NCBI GenBank assembly: GCA_022573715.1
Contig: JACZTL010000002.1
Coordinates: forward strand, 124,001 to 188,000
Length of the DNA stretch: 64,000 nucleotides
Origin: Bacteroidota bacterium
Lineage (GTDB): Bacteria > Bacteroidota > Ignavibacteria > Ignavibacteriales > Ignavibacteriaceae
Direction: 5' to 3'
How positions within the stretch are numbered: the stretch's first letter is position 1; each line of letters starts with the position of its first letter. Below the pieces are notes generated by a model, which was not told the origin of the DNA, did not search any database, and saw only the letters and a list, made by a program, of their open reading frames with translations. The position numbers and the translations under genes were made by a program. Shown one piece after another: positions 17,175-26,115 of the stretch.

Positions 17175-19454
17175 CTAATTGGCAGGTTTTAAAACAGTAG
17201 TTTTTTGATATAGAGATAAAAGAACCCTTTCCGGTGTCATCGGTGCTTTAAATTCTATATCGCATTCGGCTTTGAATTTTTTCATTGCATTCCTAATTGC
17301 AAAATAGGCAGCTATTCCATACATAAGAGGTGGTTCGCCAATGGCTTTTGAATTAAAAGGTCCGTAAGGATTTGGAGCATCTTCCAGAAAATGAACTTGA
17401 ATATCGTCAGGTGAAAAATGTATATCTGGTATTTTGTAAGTAGATAGTGCATTTGTCAGCAATTGTCCTTCTTCGTTGTAAAGCACTTCTTCCATAGTCA
17501 TCCATCCTATTCCTTGAATAATTCCGCCTTCAGCCTGACCTTTATCAATAACGGGGTGAAGACTTTTTCCGAAATCGTGAATAACTTTTACCGAGTCAAT
17601 TTTGTAAGTTCCTCTTATACAATCTACCGTTGCTTCAACAATTCCTACTCCGTAAGCATGATAAGCAAAGGGCTGTCCCTTTTCTTTTGTTTTATCAAAG
17701 TGAATATGTGGTGTAGCATGGTGTGCCTGTGCCGAAAGTGAAATACGATCGAAATAAGCAATTTGAATAAGCTTATCAAAAGTTAGATCTGTTTTTTCAT
17801 CTTTATTAAATATTATTTCTTGTTGAATTGATATGTTATTGTGTTGTTCTATATTGAGTTCTTTTGCTGCGACTTTTTTTAATCTTCCCAAAAGAATTTC
17901 GCATGCTTTTTGAGTTGCATATCCGTTTAGATCTGCCGCTTTGCTTGCTGCCGTGGGTGAAGTATTTGCAACACGTGTAGTATTTGTAGTTTCTATCTTT
18001 ATTCTTTCAGAGTTTACGGAAAAAACTTTTTGTGCAACTGCACGAATCTTTTCGTTAACCCCCTGTCCCATTTCAACCGCAGCAGTACTGATTGATATAC
18101 TCCCGTCTGTATAAATATGGACAAGCGCACTTGCCTGATTCATAAACGTGCTTGTAAATGAAATACCGAATGTAACTGGCATTACAGCAAAGCCTTTCTT
18201 ATACATTTTGTTACTTGAATTAAAATCATCAACTCTCTTTTTAATATCATATAGGTTATATTTTTTTTCCAATTCGGTAAAACATCTTCTTATTCTACAG
18301 TGTTCGATTCTTTGTCCGTAAGGGAATTCATCTCCTTCGTCCAGTAAATTTTTCTTTTGAATTTCGACTGTACTCATTCCCATTTCTTCCGCAGCTTTTG
18401 CAATTGCAGATTCTATTACAAACATTCCCTGCGGTCCGCCGAAACCTCGAAAAGCTGTATTGGGAGGAAGGTTTGTTCTGCAGCAGTAAGCAGTTGCTTT
18501 TACATTCGGAATAAAGTAACTATTGGTGCAATGGAAAAGAGTTCTTTCCAAAACAGCCGTTGATAAATCTGCCGCAGCGCCTGCATTTTGATAGAAGACT
18601 GCTTCATAAGCTAGAATTTCCCCTTCTTTATTCAAACCGATTTTAAAATCTGAAGAATACGGGTGGCGTTTCCCGGTTATCTTCATATCTTGTTGGCGGG
18701 GGAGTATTAGTTTAACGGGTTTGTTTAATATTTTTGCACCCAAAGCCGCGAGTGCTGCCCAAGGAGAAGCCTGATCTTCTTTTCCTCCAAAGCCACCGCC
18801 AATACGAAGTACATCTACTTCAACCTTGTGCATTGGAATTCCTAAAATTCTTGCTGTAACTCGCTGCACAGCAGTAGGTCCTTGAGTTGAAGAAAATATT
18901 TTTACTCCGCCGCCTTCCACAGGATAAGCAAATGCACCTTGAGTTTCTAAATAAAGATGTTCCTGTCCGCCCGATTCAACCTTGCCTTCAAAAACAAAAT
19001 CGCATTTTGCAAAAGCTTCGTCTGTATTTCCCAGTTTAAATGTTCTCGGCGGCTGGATTAATTCACCTGCTTCTGCAGCTTTACGGGGATCCGTAATTAC
19101 AGGCAGTTTTTCAAAATCATATTCTATTAATTCTGCAGCTTCGTGTGCGATTATTTGATTATCTGCAACAACAAATGCAATCGGCTGACCAACAAAATGT
19201 ACTTCTTTGTCAGCAAGCAGTTCTTCGTCCTTTATTATTCCGCCTATTTGATTTTCACCCGGAATATCCTTTGCTGTAAGGATTGCCTTCACACCCTTTA
19301 TGTTTAAGGCTTTTGTCATATCGATATTTTTAATTCTTCCGTGAGCAATGGGAGAACAAGCAACATAACCTAACAAAGTTCCTATAGGGGTTAATTGATC
19401 GTCTACAAAAAGGGATTCACCGCGGACGTGTTCTATGCTGTCGTAATTTTTCAT
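17175..19454 (-). CDS. xdhB: Xanthine dehydrogenase molybdopterin-binding subunit
   Basis: A 759-residue molybdenum hydroxylase large subunit. Visible are GQPIAFVVAD in the N-terminal a/b hammerhead domain, GGGFGGKEDQ, the FRGFGGPQG loop, AAVEMGQGVN and the C-terminal KAIGEPPLMYG with the likely catalytic Glu. It hydroxylates purines such as hypoxanthine and xanthine using the molybdopterin cytosine- or pterin-type cofactor. Its start overlaps the xdhA stop by 4 bp (ATGA type), so translation is coupled. This is a classical two-subunit enzyme, separate from the fused xdhD-type enzyme in the same locus. Confidence 0.92.
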   Translation of the reverse strand: MKNYDSIEHVRGESLFVDDQLTPIGTLLGYVACSPIAHGRIKNIDMTKALNIKGVKAILTAKDIPGENQIGGIIKDEELLADKEVHFVGQPIAFVVADNQIIAHEAAELIEYDFEKLPVITDPRKAAEAGELIQPPRTFKLGNTDEAFAKCDFVFEGKVESGGQEHLYLETQGAFAYPVEGGGVKIFSSTQGPTAVQRVTARILGIPMHKVEVDVLRIGGGFGGKEDQASPWAALAALGAKILNKPVKLILPRQQDMKITGKRHPYSSDFKIGLNKEGEILAYEAVFYQNAGAAADLSTAVLERTLFHCTNSYFIPNVKATAYCCRTNLPPNTAFRGFGGPQGMFVIESAIAKAAEEMGMSTVEIQKKNLLDEGDEFPYGQRIEHCRIRRCFTELEKKYNLYDIKKRVDDFNSSNKMYKKGFAVMPVTFGISFTSTFMNQASALVHIYTDGSISISTAAVEMGQGVNEKIRAVAQKVFSVNSERIKIETTNTTRVANTSPTAASKAADLNGYATQKACEILLGRLKKVAAKELNIEQHNNISIQQEIIFNKDEKTDLTFDKLIQIAYFDRISLSAQAHHATPHIHFDKTKEKGQPFAYHAYGVGIVEATVDCIRGTYKIDSVKVIHDFGKSLHPVIDKGQAEGGIIQGIGWMTMEEVLYNEEGQLLTNALSTYKIPDIHFSPDDIQVHFLEDAPNPYGPFNSKAIGEPPLMYGIAAYFAIRNAMKKFKAECDIEFKAPMTPERVLLSLYQKTTVLKPAN

Positions 19455-20887
19455 ACCAATTCCTCAATAACAATTAGTTTGGGAAATAGTTTAATGAAAT
19501 GAGCGTAAAACAACTGACGAAGTAGTAATCTTTTGTATTCGGCAGTACCTCTTGCATCGCTAATGGGAGAGATTTCATCCTGTAAAATTTCGGATGCTTC
19601 CTCTATGATTGCACTGCTTATTTTTTTTGATGATAAAAATTTACCAGTCTCTTTTAAATATAGCGGAATTGGTGCTACACCACCTGCTGAAATATTAACT
19701 TCATTAATAAAATCTTCATCAACATCGATGAAAAGGGATGAATTTACACTAGCGATGTCGAGGTATTTTCTCTTGGAGACTTTTTCATAATTAAAAAATG
19801 AATTTTCTTTTGGGATATTAAAACTTATTAGTGTTAATAATTCATTTTCTTTTTTGTCTAATGTTTTATAACCTTTGTAAAAATCTTTGAGCAATATTTC
19901 TCTGCTTGAATTACTATTCCTTAGAGTTAACGTAGAATTTAAAGCAAGAAAAATGCTTGTCATATCAGCAATGGGAGAAGCATTAACAATGTTGCCCGCA
20001 ACTGTTGCCGTGTTTTTAATCGGTAAAGAACCAAAGAGACTTAAATATTCTTTTATTTCGGGAAAATATTTAGCCATAATGGGGGAGTCTTCAATTTCGG
20101 AAGCCGTAGTCGCACCGCCTATTATAATTTTACTGTTTTCTTCTTTAATACCGCTGATTACGTTTTTATCTGATATAAGAGACACATCTGATTTTAAAAT
20201 ATCTTCCCACTTTTGGACCATTAAATCCGTACCGCCTGAAATAGTGAAGTGATTTGAGAAGTCTAAATTATCATCAGTTATGTTGGATTTTTTTTGAAGA
20301 ATCAAGGAGTTTAACTTTTCTTTTACATCCAAAAAATATTCAGGGAGAATTTTCTCACCCACCAGCAGTTCAATCTTGGAGTGATTATTTTTAGCCAAAA
20401 TTTTCAGTCTTTGAGTTATTTTATTTGCTGTGCGTTTTATCCCCGCGTATCCAGTGCATCTGCAAATATTCCCGTTCATCGAATCAATAGCATCTTCAGT
20501 ATTATAATCATCGTTTATTAAATAGTAGCCGGAAAGAGAAACAACAAAACCCGGTGTACAAAATCCGCATTGTGTTCCGCCTTCATCTACCATTTCGGTT
20601 TGGATTGGAGTTAGCTCTTCCCTGTTCAATCCTTCTATTGTAACAATATGTTTTTGGTTAACATCTCCGATAGGTAAAAGACAAGAATTAACGGATTTAT
20701 ATTGTAACTTGTCTTTAATTAATTCACCTATTAATACAGTACACGTTCCGCAATCACCTTCTTTGCAGCCTTCTTTTGTGCCGGTAAGATTGGCTTCTTG
20801 CCTGAGATAATCGAGCAGACTCATTCCCGGATGCTGAGAAGTTTCAACTTCGTTTTTGTTTAATATGAAATTTAATCTTCGTTTCAT
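19451..20887 (-). CDS. xdhA: Xanthine dehydrogenase small subunit (2Fe-2S and FAD domains)
   Basis: A 478-residue protein with an N-terminal ferredoxin domain (CKEGDCGTC, TQCGFCTPG and NICRCTGY, ligands for two 2Fe-2S clusters within residues 42-150). It is followed by a molybdopterin-dehydrogenase FAD domain (ISGGTDL near residue 216, NTATVAGNIVNASPIAD near residue 292) and the CO-dehydrogenase-flavoprotein C-terminal domain. It passes electrons from the Mo site of XdhB to NAD+ or another acceptor. It is the first gene of the leftward xdhAB run. This is the only clear flavin carrier in the purine region. Confidence 0.92.
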   Translation of the reverse strand: MKRRLNFILNKNEVETSQHPGMSLLDYLRQEANLTGTKEGCKEGDCGTCTVLIGELIKDKLQYKSVNSCLLPIGDVNQKHIVTIEGLNREELTPIQTEMVDEGGTQCGFCTPGFVVSLSGYYLINDDYNTEDAIDSMNGNICRCTGYAGIKRTANKITQRLKILAKNNHSKIELLVGEKILPEYFLDVKEKLNSLILQKKSNITDDNLDFSNHFTISGGTDLMVQKWEDILKSDVSLISDKNVISGIKEENSKIIIGGATTASEIEDSPIMAKYFPEIKEYLSLFGSLPIKNTATVAGNIVNASPIADMTSIFLALNSTLTLRNSNSSREILLKDFYKGYKTLDKKENELLTLISFNIPKENSFFNYEKVSKRKYLDIASVNSSLFIDVDEDFINEVNISAGGVAPIPLYLKETGKFLSSKKISSAIIEEASEILQDEISPISDARGTAEYKRLLLRQLFYAHFIKLFPKLIVIEELV

Positions 20888-20999
20888 TTCTGCATAAAGT
20901 TATGAGTTGCAAAATAGAGAGAGCGTTATATAATATCAATTATTTTAGTGAAAAGGAAAACGGTAAAAATGAAGTGTGAAAAAGTAAAATGAACTAAAA

Positions 21000-21054
21000 A
21001 AACCTCAGAGGTCTTGTCCCAAGGAGATGCTTATGGCAGAGACCTCTGAGGTTT
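21000..21054 (-). terminator. Rho-independent terminator after the inositol-lipid operon
   Basis: Perfect 15-bp arms AAACCTCAGAGGTCT (21000-21014) and AGACCTCTGAGGTTT (21040-21054) enclose a 25-nt loop. Read leftward, the stem is followed by a run of seven T (plus-strand A run 20996-21002 in part). It lies 29 bp beyond the stop of the inositol-phosphate synthase gene, the last of the leftward run. The arm sequence also resembles palindromic repeats spread in Bacteroidota genomes. Confidence 0.75.
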
Positions 21055-21083
21055 GAAGATAACATTTTATAAGATTTCAAAAT

Positions 21084-22397
21084 TTAATCATGTGTTTGGT
21101 TTACATCCGTATGAGTTACAGCTTCAACTCCGACCAGCCTGCGTAGTGTGTTTTTTAGTTTCATCAGTTGGATAAATAGGTCGTGCTCAGGCACGACATT
21201 TTCATCGTGCATCGGACTCTTAAAATAGAATGATAACCATCCCTGTACTCCTTTCATATTACAGCGCTGTGCAAGGTCCATAAACAAAATAAGGTCAAGC
21301 ACAATAGGTGCGGCAAGAATGGAATCTTTGCATAAGAAATTTATTTTTAATTGCATCTTGTAACCGAGCCAGCCGAAAAGATCGATATTGTCCCAGCCTT
21401 CTTTATTATCTCCGCGGGGAGGATAATAATTAATTCTTACTTTGTGATAATGGTCTTTATAAAGGTCGGGATAAAGTTCAGGCTGAAGGATTGAATCCAA
21501 CACGGAAAGTTTACTTACTTCTTTTGTTTTGAATGAATCGGGATCGTCCAATACTTCACCGTCCCTGTTGCCCAAAATGTTAGTTGAAAACCAGCCGTTG
21601 AGTCCCAGCATTCTTGCTTTTAGCATCGGCGATATTACGGTTTTTATTAATGTCTGTCCGGTTTTAAAATCTTTACCTGCAAGAGGTACGTTTTGTTTTT
21701 CTGCAAATTCCATTAATGCAGGAGTATCAATCGAAAGATTAGGTGCGCCGTTAATGTAAGGAACACCTTCGGCTATTGCAGCATAAGAATAGAGCATACT
21801 CGGTGCAATATTTTCTGCATTTTCTTTCATTGCATTTTCAAACATTTCTAAATTGACAAGTTCATCTTCAATCGGCAGATAAATTTCCGTGCTTGCACAC
21901 CAAATAATAACAACTCTGTCAACTTTATTTTCTTCTTTGAATTTGCGTATATCAGTTCTTATTTGTTCCATTAAATCAAAGTTAGTATTACCGGTTTTTG
22001 TGAAAGAAGATTTTAAATTAACAACAAATTTTTGTTCGAAAACCGCAGGCATCGGTCGAATGTTGCTTAATTGTTCTTTTACAGGAAGCAAGTCTTTTTC
22101 ATTTAAAACTCTTGCTTCCATTGCAGATTCAAAACAATTTTCGTCTCTAACATCCCATCCACCGAATACTAAATCATTTGTGTCTACCAGTGGAACAAAG
22201 TCTTTAATTAACGGGAATTTGTTCTCATTTCTCTTTCCAATTCGGATGGTTGCCATTTGAGTCAGTGAACCGAATGGTTTGGCAATATTTTTATTTATAG
22301 CAAGTGTGCCTGCTAAAAAAGTCGTTGAAACTGCTCCGTTTAGCCCTACAATTAAAACGCCTAATTTTCCTGATGGATCTTTTATTTCGTGCTTCAA
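21084..22397 (-). CDS. ino1: myo-Inositol-1-phosphate synthase
   Basis: A 437-residue NAD-dependent inositol-phosphate synthase of the Bacteroidota type. It has the Rossmann GVLIVGLNGAVSTT near residues 12-26, VFGGWDV, WCASTEIYLP, the GKDFKTGQTLIKT active-site segment (about residues 241-253) with its conserved lysines, and GWFSTNILGNRDG. It cyclises glucose 6-phosphate to inositol 3-(1-)phosphate, the committed step to inositol lipids. It is the last gene of a ten-step leftward run that includes a CDP-alcohol phosphatidyltransferase and an Mla transporter, and precedes a strong terminator. Confidence 0.93.
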   Translation of the reverse strand: MKHEIKDPSGKLGVLIVGLNGAVSTTFLAGTLAINKNIAKPFGSLTQMATIRIGKRNENKFPLIKDFVPLVDTNDLVFGGWDVRDENCFESAMEARVLNEKDLLPVKEQLSNIRPMPAVFEQKFVVNLKSSFTKTGNTNFDLMEQIRTDIRKFKEENKVDRVVIIWCASTEIYLPIEDELVNLEMFENAMKENAENIAPSMLYSYAAIAEGVPYINGAPNLSIDTPALMEFAEKQNVPLAGKDFKTGQTLIKTVISPMLKARMLGLNGWFSTNILGNRDGEVLDDPDSFKTKEVSKLSVLDSILQPELYPDLYKDHYHKVRINYYPPRGDNKEGWDNIDLFGWLGYKMQLKINFLCKDSILAAPIVLDLILFMDLAQRCNMKGVQGWLSFYFKSPMHDENVVPEHDLFIQLMKLKNTLRRLVGVEAVTHTDVNQTHD

Positions 22398-22431
22398 TAT
22401 TTTACCTTTATTTTATAGTAGAAAAATTAAA

Positions 22432-23145
22432 TTAATCGATATTCAATTTATTGATAATATTTCTTAAATCCTTAATATCCTTCATAATAAAATCAGCCGC
22501 AGAAATGTCCTTTGGCATTGTCCAGCTTTGAACATTAAGCCAGGCGGTTTTGCAGCCGAGATTTTTTGCCGGCAGTATGTCTCTTTCGTATGAGTCACCG
22601 ACGGCAATAGTATGTTCTGCTTTTATCTTTAGTTCACTTAGTGCTAAACTGAAAATTCTTGCATCAGGTTTTCTGATGTTCACTGTTGTTGAATCTATAA
22701 TTGAATCAAAATAGTTGTCTATGTCTAAGCTTCTTAAAACACTTTTTATATTGCCATAAAAATTTGAGACAAGGGAATATTTAATTCTGTCTTTAAACTC
22801 TTCCAGCAAAGGGATTACATTTGCAATACATTTATTAACGTAGTTACAACATCTCATTGAAATGTCGGTAGCAACAACACCTGGTGAGTTGTAAAATTTG
22901 TAACCTTTATTCTCAACAAGATATACAAGCTGGAGATATGACTGCTTTTGAAGGGTTGCGAAAAGATCATCATTTTCTAAAACCGTTTCATACATTTTGG
23001 GTTCGGCTTTAACGTATGCTTCGTTAAAATCTTCAGGCTTTATGTTTAACCTTGCTTCTTCATAAGTCATACGGAATTTTTCGCTCCAGTGAATTCCGTT
23101 TGTATCAAGAGTTCCTCCGAAATCAAAAATAACAGCTTTAATCAT
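22432..23145 (-). CDS. HAD-superfamily hydrolase
   Basis: A 237-residue HAD protein with the Rossmannoid motifs: FDFGGTLD (Asp8 nucleophile), VSNFYG (motif II), RKPDARIF (motif III Lys) and VGDSYERDI (motif IV). The usual DxD acid/base position is Gly10 instead of Asp, a variant seen in some HAD proteins but one that can weaken phosphatase activity. It overlaps the start of the next gene by 4 bp (22432-23145 against 23142). In context it could dephosphorylate an inositol-phosphate lipid or free inositol phosphate; this is inference from the operon. Confidence 0.82.
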   Translation of the reverse strand: MIKAVIFDFGGTLDTNGIHWSEKFRMTYEEARLNIKPEDFNEAYVKAEPKMYETVLENDDLFATLQKQSYLQLVYLVENKGYKFYNSPGVVATDISMRCCNYVNKCIANVIPLLEEFKDRIKYSLVSNFYGNIKSVLRSLDIDNYFDSIIDSTTVNIRKPDARIFSLALSELKIKAEHTIAVGDSYERDILPAKNLGCKTAWLNVQSWTMPKDISAADFIMKDIKDLRNIINKLNID

Positions 23146-24179
23146 TGGCTATCATCCGAGATATATTCAAGCAGATCTTTTTTCCCTTCTGTCTTTCCGT
23201 CTTTTTTAATGCCGTTAAATTGAATTAACAGCAAACCGATTAGTATCCAAAAAAATTCTCTTACTCTATTTATAATACCAACATAAATACCAATACCGGC
23301 AGTTAGCTTTATACTGTCTAAAACCAAGTAAAGACTTCCTTCACGTGTTCCGAGTTCAAAAGGCATAAAGAAAAATATGTTTATTATAAGCGATGAACCC
23401 GCACTAATATAAAAAGCTTCCAAAAAGGATATATCCATCCCAATAGCTTTTAAAATGAAAAGAAATTCTAAAGCTCCTACCATACGTGAAAGGTAATCCA
23501 ACACGAGAGCGGAAAAGAAAGCATTTTTTCTATTGTTGAATAAATGTTTGATCTCTTTGTCAATTTTCATTAATGAGTTTTCTTTTGGCTCTAATTTTTT
23601 CTTTAATCTTTTTAACAGCGGAACCTTGGTAATAAAATTAAGAAGAGATTCAAACACACCGCGTTTATGTCTTCTAAAAACAAACCAGATAAAAACGGAC
23701 AAAATTAGCAATGCCGCTACCAGGATTATTTTTAATTCAGTAGAAAGAGGAAGCAGAATTAATGCACAAAGAATTGCTGTAACCCAAAAGAAAAAGTGAG
23801 ACAGAAAATGTAGCATTGTATAAAGAATAACTGATGATATAGCGGAATGTGTGCCGATAGGTTCTTTAAGCATTAGAATTCTGTAAGGTTCGCCGCCAAG
23901 ATTAACAAACGGTGTAACATAATTAATTGCAAAACCGCTTATTGTAATTTTTAATACTTCAATAAAAGGTATTTTCTTTTGTTTGGCATCAATAACAAGA
24001 TACCATGCCCAGGCATTTAAATAATAAACAACGCCCCAAATGCCTACTACAGGGACAAACCACCAGCCTGTTTTTTTAACGTTTGTAATTATATTGTCAA
24101 AACCGAAGTTGTTGATAAGGTAAGAAAATACTGCTAGACCTATAATAAAAAATATAGTTTTTGTATATTTATTCATCAT
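23142..24179 (-). CDS. Lysylphosphatidylglycerol synthase transmembrane region-like (UPF0104) membrane protein
   Basis: A 345-residue protein with about eight hydrophobic helices and no soluble aminoacyl-transferase domain. The pattern YLNAWAWYLV, TISGFAINYVTPFVNLGGEPYRI and FFMPFELGTREGSL is that of the AglD/MprF-type membrane domain (LPG_synthase_TM). Such domains flip or handle lipids in MprF and related systems. It overlaps genes on both sides (4 bp and 11 bp), so belongs firmly to the operon. Here it probably translocates the lipid product or an intermediate across the inner membrane; this is inference. Confidence 0.82.
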   Translation of the reverse strand: MMNKYTKTIFFIIGLAVFSYLINNFGFDNIITNVKKTGWWFVPVVGIWGVVYYLNAWAWYLVIDAKQKKIPFIEVLKITISGFAINYVTPFVNLGGEPYRILMLKEPIGTHSAISSVILYTMLHFLSHFFFWVTAILCALILLPLSTELKIILVAALLILSVFIWFVFRRHKRGVFESLLNFITKVPLLKRLKKKLEPKENSLMKIDKEIKHLFNNRKNAFFSALVLDYLSRMVGALEFLFILKAIGMDISFLEAFYISAGSSLIINIFFFMPFELGTREGSLYLVLDSIKLTAGIGIYVGIINRVREFFWILIGLLLIQFNGIKKDGKTEGKKDLLEYISDDSQ

Positions 24180-25191
24180 TAAGGAGGATAGTTTTTCCTG
24201 TTTCCGCAGATAAATAACATTTGGTTAACAAGTTTATTGAGTCAAATGCTTCTTCTATAGAATCTTCCGTCCTTTGACTATTATTTATTTTTGAAATAAA
24301 TTCTTTAATTAAAGAAATATACAAAGAAAAATAATGTGCTTTGTTGGATGCGTCAGGAACAGAAATTATTTCTTCCGTTCCATTAATGTTTTTAAAAAGT
24401 TGAGTTTTACCTTCATAATTCAAACTGCCTGCACTGGAAACTAGTCTTGCATTGTTAACTCTTTCATCAGCCCCCCAGGTAAGAGTTATTTCTGCAACTG
24501 CTTTTTCAAATTCTAGTATTACAATTGCAGTGTCTTCAACGGGGTATTCGCCATGGTTTAAATTATAAATTTTTGCCGTTACGCTTTTAGGTTTGCCAAG
24601 AAGCCATTGAGAAAGATAAAGGTAATGAATGCCAGAATCTGCTAATACACCGCCGCCGCTTACATTTTTATCAGTTCGCCAGGCTGGGTCAAAATTTGTT
24701 CCTCCGGGATCAGCTTGCGGTCTGAATACATTAAACTGAAGTAATGACTTTGCGTCATCGTTATTATTGTTTAAAAAGCTTTTAAAGTTTTGCCAAATGG
24801 GTGAGTATCTGTATTGATGACAAGGCATAAAAACTTTTTTATAATTTTTTAATAGTGCGTAAGTAATTTTCGCTTCTTCTAAATTCAGGGTAAAGGGCTT
24901 CTCACACAAAATGTTAATGTTTTGTTTTATTCCTTCCTGAATTAATTGTGAATGGAATTTAGGAGGAGCAGTAATATCTATAAAATTAATTTTTTCGTTT
25001 GCGAATAGTTCATCCATTGAAGAATAAAAGTTTAATTCGGGATGATCCTTTTTTCCCTCTTCTTTGTTAATTTCTAACGGTTCGACAACAGATGTTATTA
25101 CTACATCATTTTTTAGCCCATCATTTTGATATGCTTTTAGGTGGCTGTTTTGTGCTATTTTACCGAAACCTATTATTGCTCCTTTTAGCAT
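24169..25191 (-). CDS. Gfo/Idh/MocA-family NAD(P)-dependent oxidoreductase
   Basis: A 340-residue sugar/inositol-type dehydrogenase. The N-terminal Rossmann start AIIGFGKIAQNSHL (residues 5-18), NILCEKPFTLN with the family EKP lysine near residue 97, and a GGGVLADSGIHYL segment with the catalytic His near residue 183 are visible. Members oxidise sugar or inositol hydroxyls. Encoded with inositol-phosphate synthase and a class III aminotransferase, it could produce a keto-inositol for transamination. That reaction is a hypothesis; substrate cannot be read from sequence. Confidence 0.85.
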   Translation of the reverse strand: MLKGAIIGFGKIAQNSHLKAYQNDGLKNDVVITSVVEPLEINKEEGKKDHPELNFYSSMDELFANEKINFIDITAPPKFHSQLIQEGIKQNINILCEKPFTLNLEEAKITYALLKNYKKVFMPCHQYRYSPIWQNFKSFLNNNNDDAKSLLQFNVFRPQADPGGTNFDPAWRTDKNVSGGGVLADSGIHYLYLSQWLLGKPKSVTAKIYNLNHGEYPVEDTAIVILEFEKAVAEITLTWGADERVNNARLVSSAGSLNYEGKTQLFKNINGTEEIISVPDASNKAHYFSLYISLIKEFISKINNSQRTEDSIEEAFDSINLLTKCYLSAETGKTILLNDE

Positions 25192-26115
25192 CTAAGCTGC
25201 CTCAGTATGTTTGTTAGTATACTCAATTAATTGTTTGCTTGTCTTCTCGTGTTTTAACACAAAATAAACTAGAAGAAGATTTAAGATAATGAGTTCAAAC
25301 AAGAAATAATAAAGTACATCAGCATAAAAAATTGTTATGAACAAAACAATCATTCTTGTATTAGTGGTTAAAATATTGCCGTATTTCAATAACGGTTTAT
25401 TTAATTTTTTATACTCTTGCATTAACCAATTCGGCAGCTGTCTTTTGTATTCCTCCTGTACACTTTTATACAATTTTCTTATAGATTTTGAAAGTGATTC
25501 CTGCTGAAGAGTATAATTTATGTAAACCCTTAAAAGGAACTTCTTACCAAAGCTTTTAAGCCAAGAATAGTTTTTATATTTTTCTTTCATATCTTTGGCT
25601 TCGTCAATTATTGCAATACCATCGCCGTAAACAAAATATATATAGAAATTTCTGTAATATTCAGACATAGCACTTTGATAGGAATGACTGATACCGGAAA
25701 TTATTGCAATTAACAATATCCACGGTGTTCCGTCATTTAAAACAAAACGTGCACAAAGGTGAAGATAGATACTTATGAACATTAAATTTCCTGCAAAACC
25801 ATCAAGAATTTTTCCGTAACGTGAATGAATGTTTGTCATCCTTGCCAATTGTCCGTCTGCGCTATCCATTGCTTCGGCAAGAACAAGCAGTAACACACCG
25901 ATTAAGTTTATTGTAATGTTGTTATAGTAAAACAGATGGCCTGCAGCAACCCCGAAAAAGATACTTGCAATTGTAATTACATTAGGTGTGAAGCCAACTT
26001 TTTTAGAACCGATAGCCATCAAATAGCCAAATGGACGGTAGAATAATCTGTCGAGCAGTTCTTCGGTATCTTTTGATTTAAATGTTGCTTGAATTTTAGA
26101 GCTGATCTGAAACAT
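25192..26115 (-). CDS. CDP-alcohol phosphatidyltransferase with altered catalytic motif
   Basis: About 307 residues from ATG 26115; a longer start at 26157 would overlap the aminotransferase by 62 bp. The CDP-alcohol signature is Asp84-x2-Asp87-Gly88-x2-Ala91-Arg92-x8-Gly101-x3-Asp105, but the final Asp expected four residues later is Gly109. That Asp is the proposed general base of the family. Several membrane helices follow. It would join a phosphoalcohol such as inositol phosphate with a CDP-activated partner. Together with the nucleotidyltransferase at 30799-31512 it recalls enzymes that make and use CDP-inositol. Confidence 0.82.
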   Translation of the reverse strand: MFQISSKIQATFKSKDTEELLDRLFYRPFGYLMAIGSKKVGFTPNVITIASIFFGVAAGHLFYYNNITINLIGVLLLVLAEAMDSADGQLARMTNIHSRYGKILDGFAGNLMFISIYLHLCARFVLNDGTPWILLIAIISGISHSYQSAMSEYYRNFYIYFVYGDGIAIIDEAKDMKEKYKNYSWLKSFGKKFLLRVYINYTLQQESLSKSIRKLYKSVQEEYKRQLPNWLMQEYKKLNKPLLKYGNILTTNTRMIVLFITIFYADVLYYFLFELIILNLLLVYFVLKHEKTSKQLIEYTNKHTEAA

